Source of the DNA: CBFGWV01 sp965652545
Lineage (GTDB): Bacteria > Pseudomonadota > Gammaproteobacteria > Competibacterales > Competibacteraceae
Assembly: GCA_965652545.1 (NCBI GenBank)
Contig: CBFGWV010000131.1
Location: forward strand, 1-13,002
DNA length: 13,002 bases
Reading direction: 5' to 3'
In this document: piece by piece, positions 1-6,456 of the stretch
How the letters are laid out: every line of letters begins with the position of its first letter
How positions within the stretch are numbered: the first letter of the stretch is position 1
Translations under genes and position numbers: made by a program
The notes under the pieces: model-generated
Told to the model about the DNA's origin: nothing
Databases searched by the model: none
What the model saw: the letters and a program-made list of their open reading frames with translations, nothing else

Positions 1-788
1 TCGCGGCGCAGGTCCTGGAGCGTGTTCGCCGCCTGCACCGTGGCCTCGCCGGCGGCCAGGCGACGCATGTCCTCGATCAGGTCCTTGCGGAACGCCTGCA
101 GGGTCTGATCCAGCGTCTTCTCCGGCCAGATCAGCGAAAACGCGAACTTCAACGCCATGGCGCCGCCGGGGATGCCGGTCATTTCGGACAGCTTGTCCCC
201 GCCGAAGCCCAGCACACCGCCGATCACCGCACGCAAGGCCAGCTCAGTGGCGTCCTGGTAGGGCCTGACGGCGGTTTCACCGCCATCGAGCCAGCGAAAG
301 CCGGTGGCCGGTGCGAGGTAGAACAACGATCCCTCCCCCTCCGCCACCTCCAAGATCGCACCGGCCGTAGGTACGCCGTTGCCGGGGACACGCCACTGCG
401 CGGTCGGCTGCCATTTGCACACGATGCGGTAACGGTGTCCGCCCGCCGGCACCAGCTCCAGATCGGCTAAGGACTCCGCATCCTTGCGCACCCACTGGAT
501 CATCCGTCCATTGGCCGCAAAGACGAGCTTGCCGCTGTTGCGGCTGCGCAGTTGCACCCCGCCCTTCGTCCCACTGTCCAAGCGGAACTGGGCATTGCCG
601 TCCTCCAGCGATGCCCCGAACACCAGCCCCCAACCGTCCTCGAAGCGATCGTCCTCCACCACCACGCCCAGCGGTTTGGCCGGGTCGGCCTGATACACCG
701 GGAGCAGGTTGTAGTAGACGTGGCCGCCCAGCGGCTCGTCGGCACGCGCGGGCATCGGCATCTGTGCCGCATTGGCTTGCATTGTCAT
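1..788 (-). CDS. Partial protein of unknown function with a Cry-toxin-like helical segment (C-terminus outside window)
   Basis: An open frame with no stop reads leftward from the ATG at 788 to the window edge, giving 262 residues with the C-terminus missing. A second in-frame ATG lies at 782; a G-rich stretch (GGGGGAT) precedes the first. Residues about 20-170 are beta-rich, with short repeating Trp/Leu/Gly segments that could be a beta-trefoil or similar lectin-like fold. Residues about 190-262 are helical. There a Gly-rich hydrophobic stretch leads to LKFAFSLIWPEKTLDQTLQAF and then a charged amphipathic helix. That order (hydrophobic helix, LWP-like turn, W/F-containing helix, KDLIEDMRR-type helix) recalls domain I of insecticidal delta-endotoxins. 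No signal peptide is seen. The start lies 4 bp after the lysE-type stop, so the two are probably co-transcribed. The open frame is solid; the toxin relationship is a by-eye inference and could be wrong. Confidence 0.72.
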   Translation of the reverse strand, partial: MTMQANAAQMPMPARADEPLGGHVYYNLLPVYQADPAKPLGVVVEDDRFEDGWGLVFGASLEDGNAQFRLDSGTKGGVQLRSRNSGKLVFAANGRMIQWVRKDAESLADLELVPAGGHRYRIVCKWQPTAQWRVPGNGVPTAGAILEVAEGEGSLFYLAPATGFRWLDGGETAVRPYQDATELALRAVIGGVLGFGGDKLSEMTGIPGGAMALKFAFSLIWPEKTLDQTLQAFRKDLIEDMRRLAAGEATVQAANTLQDLRR

Positions 789-792
789 GGCG

Positions 793-1428
793 CTATCCCC
801 CCGCCACTACACCCATCAGAACGCGACCGGCCACCAGGACGAACACCACCGCGATGGTGCGCTCGATGGCCCCGGCGTGGCGTTGCAACCAGGGTAGGAC
901 GGCGCCGTGCGACAAGCCCACGGCCACCAGGCAATACCACATTGTGTCAATGCCCGCGGCCGTCAGGGCCAGCACCAGTTTTGCGCCCCAACTGAAATCG
1001 GGCGAGATGAACTGGCTGAACAAGGCGAGAAAGAACAGCGCAACCTTGGGGTTGAGGAAAGCGACCATAAAACCGTCGCGTGCGGCCTGCCCGACATTGC
1101 GATGGACCGGTTGCCCCGGCGCCCGTTCGAACCGCCCTGCCTCGCCTGCCGCACCCCACGCCTTCCAGGCCATGTACAGCAGATAGGCCGCCCCCAGCAC
1201 GCTGATGGTATTGCGCACCGCCGGCACTGTCTGGAACACCAGCCCCAGGCCGGCCATCGTGATCAGCGCATAGAAGCCGATGCCCGCCCCGTGCGCCACC
1301 GCGCAGGCCAGACCGGCCTGGCGCGACTGATGCAGCGAATGCCGCAGTACCACCGCCAAGCTGGGACCCGGTGTTATCGCGCCCAGTCCGCAAATGGTGG
1401 CAACCGACAGCCAGGCCGTGAATGTCAT
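793..1428 (-). CDS. LysE/RhtB family amino-acid exporter
   Basis: The protein has 211 residues, the usual size for this family of inner-membrane exporters of amino acids and related small molecules. It is very hydrophobic, with about six membrane segments. Near the N-terminus (residues 14-30) it has the family signature GLGAITPGPSLAVVLRHSL-like stretch with the conserved PGP. Further on it has the typical NPKVALFFLALFSQF segment. The frame stays open 35 codons upstream, but the ATG at 1428 is chosen because it begins the normal LysE N-terminus (MTFTAWLSVATICG). It also has AAAGGA about 10 bp upstream. The gene is divergent from the XRE-cupin regulator, and the 164-bp gap holds a palindromic operator candidate, so that regulator may also control this exporter. 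The substrate cannot be read from the sequence. The next gene starts 4 bp after the stop. Confidence 0.92.
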   Translation of the reverse strand: MTFTAWLSVATICGLGAITPGPSLAVVLRHSLHQSRQAGLACAVAHGAGIGFYALITMAGLGLVFQTVPAVRNTISVLGAAYLLYMAWKAWGAAGEAGRFERAPGQPVHRNVGQAARDGFMVAFLNPKVALFFLALFSQFISPDFSWGAKLVLALTAAGIDTMWYCLVAVGLSHGAVLPWLQRHAGAIERTIAVVFVLVAGRVLMGVVAGG

Positions 1429-1544
1429 GGGAGCAGGGTCCTTTGGATGAAACGACCGTGTGGATCGCGGTGTGGACGAAACCTTACTCCAGGGCATCGC
1501 ACGCTGGCTACGTGGCGATCTGCTGCGGTGCAAGGTTGACTTGT

Positions 1545-1574
1545 AGTTACCTATTAGGAAACTCTTAGGAAACT
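1545..1574. promoter_or_regulatory. Candidate operator: 19-bp palindrome plus a phased extra half-site
   Basis: Positions 1545-1563 read AGTTACCTATTAGGAAACT, an inverted repeat with 8 of 9 arm positions paired around a central T. The right arm, TTAGGAAACT (1554-1563), recurs exactly at 1565-1574, an 11-bp offset of about one helical turn. The site lies in the divergent lysE-type/XRE-cupin gap and ends just before the regulator's Shine-Dalgarno (AAGGA, 1579-1583). A TTGACT hexamer at 1536-1541 could be a -35 element, but no convincing -10 follows at standard spacing. Binding by the adjacent XRE regulator is an inference from position and symmetry. Confidence 0.6.
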
Positions 1575-1592
1575 TTTTAAGGACGATCGCAT

Positions 1593-2174
1593 ATGGATGG
1601 GTTGGGTGAGCGCTTGCGCGCCGTGCGCCGCGCAGCGGGCAAGACCTTAGATGTGGCGGCCAGCCAGGCCGGCATCACCAAGGGTTATCTGTCGCGTATC
1701 GAGAACGGTCGCTCCAGCCCCTCGATCGCCATCCTCTCCAGCCTCGCGGCGGTCTACGGCGTGCCCATGGGGGCCATCTTCGATGCCGGCGGCGGCAACG
1801 ATGCCTTCTCGCTGGTTCGTGCCAACGAGCGCCTGGAGATCATCCGCGACGGCTCAGAAACCGGTTACCGTTTCGAGGCCATCGCCTTTCGCAAAACCCA
1901 GCGCATGGTCGAGACCTTCATCGTCACTATGCCGCCGGGGGTCGCGCGCAAGCACCCCTACCGCCATGCCGGCGAAGAGCTGTTTTTCATTCTCGAAGGC
2001 CGGTGCCGCTTTCTCTACGGCAGCGAGGAGTACGTCCTCGAGGCCGGCGACACGGTGTACTTCGACTCTTCCATCGACCATCGCGGCGATGCCCATGGCG
2101 ATGTGACAGCGGTTGCGCTTGCGGTGGTGATTCCACCGCCCGGCTCACCCGCACCACCACGACGAAAACCATAA
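1593..2174 (+). CDS. XRE-cupin transcriptional regulator
   Basis: This 193-residue protein has the two-part build of small-molecule-sensing XRE-cupin regulators. Residues about 5-62 form a helix-turn-helix; the core includes LDVAASQAGITKGYLSRIEN followed by the typical SSPSIAILSSLAAVYGVP. Residues about 105-180 form a cupin barrel with the HAGEELFFILEG motif (125-136) and a second motif around GDTVYFDSSIDH (152-163). The first cupin motif is atypical: relatives usually have HxH before the Glu, but here it reads H121-P-Y-R-H125, with Tyr at the usual first-His place. AAGGA lies 9 bp before the ATG. The gene is 43 bp upstream of the TRAP binding protein on the same strand and divergent from the exporter. 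It is therefore the likely regulator of the TRAP-HMG-CoA reductase unit and perhaps of itself. The inducer may be mevalonate or a derivative, which is inference. The C-terminus is a Pro/Arg-rich tail. Confidence 0.93.
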   Translation: MDGLGERLRAVRRAAGKTLDVAASQAGITKGYLSRIENGRSSPSIAILSSLAAVYGVPMGAIFDAGGGNDAFSLVRANERLEIIRDGSETGYRFEAIAFRKTQRMVETFIVTMPPGVARKHPYRHAGEELFFILEGRCRFLYGSEEYVLEAGDTVYFDSSIDHRGDAHGDVTAVALAVVIPPPGSPAPPRRKP

Positions 2175-2196
2175 CGACAACCACACCACCACCACT
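2152..2196 (+). promoter_or_regulatory. C-rich, G-poor transcript segment between regulator and transporter genes
   Basis: These 45 bases carry 21 C and only 3 G, unlike the surrounding GC-balanced coding sequence. They span the end of the regulator gene and the start of the 43-bp gap before the TRAP binding protein gene. C-over-G unstructured stretches of this kind are typical of Rho-utilisation sites, so the segment might let Rho tune read-through into the transporter genes. It may equally be simple low-complexity sequence. No hairpin terminator is seen here. Confidence 0.25.
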
Positions 2197-2217
2197 GCTG
2201 TGAGGAGACACCCTGGT

Positions 2218-3255
2218 ATGAAGACCCGTCGCAACTTCCTGAAAGCGTCACTGGCCGCCACCGGCGCCGCCGTCGCCGCACCGGCCCTGATCCGCAGCGC
2301 CCACGCCCAGGAGCAAGTCTCCTGGCGCATGCAGGCCTTGTGGGATCCGGGCACCACCCCTTACAAGTTCGAGGAGCGTTTCGTCGAACGCGTCAGCCAG
2401 CTCACTGGCGGCGGTTTCCAGATCCAACTCTTCGCAGCCGGCCAGATCGTACCGGCGGCGCAGATGTTCGATGCCGTGCGTGCCGGCGCCTTCCAGATGA
2501 TGAAGAACTTCGACGGTTACAACGCCGGGGCCATCCCCGCGCTGGCCTTCACCAGCACGATCCCCTTCGGCTTCCCGCAGAGCGACCAGTACGAAGCCTG
2601 GTTCTACGAGAAGGGCGGCCTGGATATCGCCCGCGAAGCCTATGGCCAGGCCGGCATCCACTACATTGCGCCCTCGGTGTACGGCGAGGAGCCCATGCAC
2701 AGCCGCGAGCCGATCCGCAGCATCGGCGAAATGGCGGACAAGAAAGGGCGCTTCGTCGGCCTGGCCTCGTCAGTCATGGGCGCCTTCGGCGTGGCCGTGT
2801 CGCCCCTGCCGACCTCCGAGGTGTATTCGGCACTGGAGCGCGGCATCGTGGACTTCGCCGACCGCGGTGACCTGACCGCCAACCTGGAGGCCGGCCTGGG
2901 CGAAGTCGCCAAGTACATCATCCTGCCCGGTGTGCACCAGCCGACCACGGCAACGGCGTATGCCGCCAACGCGCAGGCCTGGGCGCAACTGCCCGAGGCC
3001 TACAAGGCTGCACTGGAGGTCGCCGCGCGCGAGGTGTCCGGTGCGCTGCGCCAGCACATCCTGGTGCAGGACCAATCGGCCCTGGCGGCCTTCCAGGAAC
3101 AAGGTGTGGAGATCATCCGTCTCGATGAGGCCGATATCCGCGACAACCGGCCCAAGGCCGTAGACGCCTGGACCAAAGCGGCCGGCGACAATGAACTGGC
3201 CAAGCGGGCGCTGGCGAGCATCACCGGCTTCATGGACGAGTTGGGCCTGCTCTGA
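2218..3255 (+). CDS. TRAP transporter periplasmic solute-binding protein (DctP type, Tat-exported)
   Basis: This 345-residue protein captures an organic acid in the periplasm and delivers it to the TRAP membrane subunits. The start at 2218 (not the upstream in-frame ATG at 2200) follows GAGGAGA by about 9 bp and opens a twin-arginine signal peptide. That peptide is TRRNFLKA at residues 3-10, then a hydrophobic stretch and a likely cut after AHA (residue 30). The mature part begins like family members (VSWRMQALWDPGTTPY), and R178 in the GRFVG segment aligns with the conserved Arg that binds the ligand carboxylate. PLPTSEVYSALERGIVDFAD is the classic DctP stretch. The later VAKYIILPGVHQPT region is closest to TakP-like (2-oxoacid-type) members. 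The gene stands first of three TRAP genes and the set leads into a degradative HMG-CoA reductase gene, so mevalonate is the likeliest ligand. That assignment is inference. Confidence 0.93.
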   Translation: MKTRRNFLKASLAATGAAVAAPALIRSAHAQEQVSWRMQALWDPGTTPYKFEERFVERVSQLTGGGFQIQLFAAGQIVPAAQMFDAVRAGAFQMMKNFDGYNAGAIPALAFTSTIPFGFPQSDQYEAWFYEKGGLDIAREAYGQAGIHYIAPSVYGEEPMHSREPIRSIGEMADKKGRFVGLASSVMGAFGVAVSPLPTSEVYSALERGIVDFADRGDLTANLEAGLGEVAKYIILPGVHQPTTATAYAANAQAWAQLPEAYKAALEVAAREVSGALRQHILVQDQSALAAFQEQGVEIIRLDEADIRDNRPKAVDAWTKAAGDNELAKRALASITGFMDELGLL

Positions 3256-3263
3256 CCCTGCGC

Positions 3264-3818
3264 ATGTATGCCCTCAGTCGCCTGTACTGCCGCTCGGTGA
3301 CCGGGTTCAACCGGCTGTGCACCGTGTCCGCCGCCTGGTTGGCGGTGGGCATGGTGCCGGTGCTGTTGCTCGAGGTGGTCATGCGCTACCTCTTCAACAG
3401 CCCCACCAGTTGGGCCACGGAGCTGTGCACGCTGGTGTTCGGGCCGTACTTCCTGCTCGCCGGCCCGTATCTGCTGCACGTTCGCGGACACGTGAACGTG
3501 GACATTCTCGTCCAACACCTGGGGCCACGCGGCCGCGCCATCATGGACTTGATCACCTTGCCGGTGATCCTGGTCTTCGCCGGCCTGCTCGCCACCGTGT
3601 CCTGGCCGCTGGTGCAGAACGCCATCGCCATGGGCGAGACGTCGTTTTCCAGTTGGAACCCACCGGTGTGGCCGGTGAAGCTGTTCCTGCCGCTGGCCCT
3701 GGTCATGCTGGCCTTGCAGACGCTGGCGGAGATGGCCCGCGCGGCCTGCACGCTGGCCGGCCTGCCCGACCCCTGCCCTGCCCCGGTGCAAGCCGACACC
3801 ATGCTGGAGCCGCGCTGA
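3264..3818 (+). CDS. TRAP transporter small membrane subunit (DctQ type)
   Basis: The protein has 184 residues and four predicted membrane helices (about 20-40, 52-72, 92-115 and 136-160), as expected for the small TRAP subunit that pairs with the large permease. Typical family residues are present: E37 and R41 in LLEVVMRYLFN, W50 and E53 in the TSWATEL segment, and RGHVNVD at 74-80 after the second helix. The gene starts 8 bp after the binding-protein stop and ends 2 bp before the large subunit's ATG, so translation is probably coupled. The Shine-Dalgarno is weak, in keeping with coupling. The C-terminal 25 residues are a Pro-rich cytoplasmic tail. The partner genes on both sides make the assignment secure. 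Confidence 0.93.
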   Translation: MYALSRLYCRSVTGFNRLCTVSAAWLAVGMVPVLLLEVVMRYLFNSPTSWATELCTLVFGPYFLLAGPYLLHVRGHVNVDILVQHLGPRGRAIMDLITLPVILVFAGLLATVSWPLVQNAIAMGETSFSSWNPPVWPVKLFLPLALVMLALQTLAEMARAACTLAGLPDPCPAPVQADTMLEPR

Positions 3819-3820
3819 TC

Positions 3821-5140
3821 ATGGCCTCGCACCTGACGCTGGCGGCGATGTTCGTCGCGCTGATCGCATTGATGCTCACCGGCCTGCCGTTGGCCTTCAC
3901 ACTGGGCGCGCTGGCACTGGTGTTTACCATCGCCCTGTGGGGCGAGCAGGCGCTGGTCGTCACCGTGTTGCAGACCTTCGACACCATGCGTTCGGAGTCG
4001 CTGCTGGCGATTCCGCTGTATGTGCTCATGGCCTCGGTGTTGCAGCGCTCCGGCGTCATCGAGGCGCTCTACAAGGCCATGGAGGTGTGGTTCGGGCGGC
4101 TGCGCGGCGGGCTGGCGGTGGGCACCATCGTCATCTGCACCATCATGGCCGCGATGACCGGCATCGTCGGTGCGGCGGTGGCGGCCATGGGCATCCTGGC
4201 GCTGCCCTCGATGCTGGGGCGCGGCTACGACGAGAAGCTTGCGCTGGGGTCGATCTGCGCCGGCGGCACGCTGGGCATTCTCATTCCACCCTCGGTCATC
4301 ACCGTGGTGTACGCGGTGACCGCGCAGATCTCCATCGGCCAGATGTTCATCGCCGGCATCGTGCCCGGGCTGGTACTCGCCACGCTGTACATCGTCTACA
4401 TTCTGGTGCTGTCGTGGCTGCGGCCCGAGACCGCCCCGGTGCCCGAACGCACGGCCCAGGCCACCCCGTGGGTGGACCGGCTCAAGGTGCTGCGCGCCCT
4501 GGTCCTGCCGGGGTTGATCATCCTCGGCGTGCTGGGGTCGATCTACTTCGGCATCGCCACCCCGACCGAGGCGGCCGCCGTCGGGGTGTTCGGCGCCCTG
4601 CTCTCGGCCCTGGTCGAACGCAAGCTGTCCTTCTCGCTGGTGCACGAGGCGGCCATGGACACGATCCGCGTGGCGGCGATGATCCTTTGGATCACAATGG
4701 CGGCCAAGGCCTTCGTCGCCATCTTCACCGCCACCGGCGGGGCGGACTTCCTGCTCGACTTCATCCAGGGGTTGGACGCCAATCGTTACGTGGTGCTGGC
4801 CTTCATGATGCTGGTGCTGGTGTTCCTGGGGCTGTTCCTGGATGAGATCGGCATCATCCTGCTGTGCGTGCCGGTGTTCCTGCCGATCATCAAGTTCCTG
4901 GGCTTCGACCCGCTGTGGTTCGGTGTGCTGTTCCTGGTCACCGCGCAGATGGCCTATATCACCCCACCCTTCGGCTACACCTTGTTCTACCTCAAAGGTG
5001 TGCTGCCACCGCGTATCGGCATGGGTACGGTGTACAAGGCCATCGTTCCGTTCTTTGTCCTGCAGCTCCTGGCGCTGGTCGGCTTTGTGATCTGGCCGGA
5101 GCTGGTGACGTTCTTGCCGCGGACCATGCTGGCCCGCTGA
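3821..5140 (+). CDS. TRAP transporter large permease subunit (DctM type)
   Basis: The protein has 439 residues, the normal length for the large TRAP permease that carries the sodium-coupled transport path. It is almost wholly membrane-embedded, with about a dozen helices. It carries recognisable family stretches: AAMTGIVGAAVAAMGILALP, the Gly/Pro-rich GGTLGILIPPSV segment, and GIATPTEAAAVGVFGALL near residues 245-262. Close to the end it has the AQMAYITPPFGYTLFYLKG segment. The reading frame is open much further upstream (to 3191), but that extension overlaps both other TRAP genes in a different frame and has no membrane-protein character. The ATG at 3821 starts the normal N-terminus (MASHLTLAAMFVALIALML), with GGAG 11 bp upstream. 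It follows the small subunit by 2 bp and precedes the HMG-CoA reductase gene by 41 bp. Confidence 0.95.
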   Translation: MASHLTLAAMFVALIALMLTGLPLAFTLGALALVFTIALWGEQALVVTVLQTFDTMRSESLLAIPLYVLMASVLQRSGVIEALYKAMEVWFGRLRGGLAVGTIVICTIMAAMTGIVGAAVAAMGILALPSMLGRGYDEKLALGSICAGGTLGILIPPSVITVVYAVTAQISIGQMFIAGIVPGLVLATLYIVYILVLSWLRPETAPVPERTAQATPWVDRLKVLRALVLPGLIILGVLGSIYFGIATPTEAAAVGVFGALLSALVERKLSFSLVHEAAMDTIRVAAMILWITMAAKAFVAIFTATGGADFLLDFIQGLDANRYVVLAFMMLVLVFLGLFLDEIGIILLCVPVFLPIIKFLGFDPLWFGVLFLVTAQMAYITPPFGYTLFYLKGVLPPRIGMGTVYKAIVPFFVLQLLALVGFVIWPELVTFLPRTMLAR

Positions 5141-5181
5141 CTGATTTTGGTATCGGCCGCTGGGCCGCGGAGGAAGCCTCG

Positions 5182-6444
5182 ATGTCGTCGCGTATTTCCG
5201 GATTTCACAAGCTCCCGGTGGCCGAGCGCCGCGCCCGGCTGGCGGAACTTGCGGGCCTGAGCGAAGCGCAGCTCGATGTGCTGGCGCAGTTCGGCGCGCT
5301 GGGCGAGGACACCGCCGATCGCATGATCGAGAACACCATCGGCGCCATCAGCATTCCGATTGGGCTGGCCACCAACATGATCATCGATGGCGAGGACGTG
5401 CTCGTCCCCATGGCCACCGAGGAGAGCTCGGTCGTCGCCGCGGTGTGCAATGCGGCGCGCCAGAACCGCGACAGCGGCGGGTTCGTCACCTCCGTCTCGC
5501 CGCCGTACATGATTGCGCAGATTCAGATCCTGGCGCTGACGGACGTCTACGGCGCACGCTTGGCCGTGCTCGAGCGCGAGGCCGACGTGCGAGCCATCTG
5601 CGATGCCGTCGACCCGGTGCTGGTCAAGCTCGGCGGCGGCTTCCGCGAGCTGGAGGCGCGCATCGTCGACACCGCCGGCGGGCCGATCCTGGTGGTGCAC
5701 ATCATCGCCGACACCCGCGACGCGATGGGGGCAAACGCGGTCAACACCATGGCCGAAACCCTGGCGCCGCACTTGGCCGAATGGACCGGCGGGCGGGCGC
5801 TGCTGCGCATCCTGTCAAACCTGGCCGACCGGCGCCTGGCACGCGCCCGCGCGGTGTGGACGCCCGCGGCCATCGGCGGCGAGCAGGTGCGTGACGACAT
5901 GGTTGCGGCCTTTCAGTTCGCCGACGCCGACCCCTACCGCGCCGCCACTCACAACAAAGGCATCATGAACGGTGTCACCGCTGTGGTGCTGGCCACCGGC
6001 AACGACACCCGCGCCGTCGAAGCCGGCGCCCACGCCTTTGCCGCCCGCAGCGGCCGCTACCGCTCGCTCAGTCAATGGGGGATCGACGGCCAGGGCAACC
6101 TCGTCGGCAGCCTGGAGATGCCGCTGGCCGTCGGGCTGATCGGTGGCGCCACGCGCATCCACCCCACCGCCCGCGCCGCGCTGGACATCATGGACGTCGC
6201 CACGGCCGAGCGCCTGCAACGGATCATCGCCGCCATCGGGCTGGCTCAGAATTTCTCCGCCATGAAGGCACTGGCCACCACCGGCATCCAGAAAGGCCAT
6301 ATGGCCTTGCACGCCCAGAACATCGCCATCATGGCCGGTGCCAGCGGGGATGAGATCGGCCACGTGGCCGCGGCCATGGTGGCACGCGGCAGTGTGCGCG
6401 TGGATGTGGCCGAGGAGCTGCTGGCCGAGCTGCGCAAAGGCTAG
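5182..6444 (+). CDS. mvaA: Class II hydroxymethylglutaryl-CoA reductase, degradative type
   Basis: This 420-residue soluble enzyme interconverts mevalonate and HMG-CoA. Class II enzymes of mevalonate-using bacteria run it oxidatively with NAD+ and CoA as the first catabolic step. Length and sequence match the Pseudomonas mevalonii type (about 428 residues). The catalytic set is present by alignment: E81 in ATEESSVVAA, K259 in NKGIMNG, D275 in ATGNDTRAVEAG, and H377 in KGHMALHAQN. The cofactor segment DAMGANAVNTMAE spans 180-192. D144, before LGGG, aligns with the Asp known to favour NAD over NADP in P. mevalonii. S82 replaces the Pro usual after the catalytic Glu. There is no N-terminal membrane domain, which rules out class I. 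GGAGGAA lies 7-8 bp before the ATG. It is the last gene of the TRAP unit and converges on a glycosyltransferase gene 12 bp away. HMG-CoA lyase is not in the window. Confidence 0.95.
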   Translation: MSSRISGFHKLPVAERRARLAELAGLSEAQLDVLAQFGALGEDTADRMIENTIGAISIPIGLATNMIIDGEDVLVPMATEESSVVAAVCNAARQNRDSGGFVTSVSPPYMIAQIQILALTDVYGARLAVLEREADVRAICDAVDPVLVKLGGGFRELEARIVDTAGGPILVVHIIADTRDAMGANAVNTMAETLAPHLAEWTGGRALLRILSNLADRRLARARAVWTPAAIGGEQVRDDMVAAFQFADADPYRAATHNKGIMNGVTAVVLATGNDTRAVEAGAHAFAARSGRYRSLSQWGIDGQGNLVGSLEMPLAVGLIGGATRIHPTARAALDIMDVATAERLQRIIAAIGLAQNFSAMKALATTGIQKGHMALHAQNIAIMAGASGDEIGHVAAAMVARGSVRVDVAEELLAELRKG

Positions 6445-6456
6445 GAGGCTATCGGA

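Noticed and set aside
3191..3820. Upstream extension of the large TRAP permease frame (would give 649 residues, suggesting a fused permease)
   Set aside because: The extension is Arg/Pro/His-rich out-of-frame sequence over the small subunit, which is itself intact in another frame. The normal DctM start is at 3821, so there is no fusion.
3386..4645. 419-codon open frame on the minus strand across the TRAP membrane subunits
   Set aside because: The translation is a His/Gln/Arg/Gly-rich shadow with no family features, while the plus strand encodes complete DctQ- and DctM-type proteins.
4864..5181. In-frame upstream extension of the HMG-CoA reductase
   Set aside because: It overlaps the large permease gene in another frame and has no domain. 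The ATG at 5182 has a strong GGAGGAA and gives the family-typical N-terminus and length.
6445..6456. Possible terminator between the convergent HMG-CoA reductase and glycosyltransferase genes
   Set aside because: The gap has repeated CTAGG-like words but no inverted repeat or T-run.
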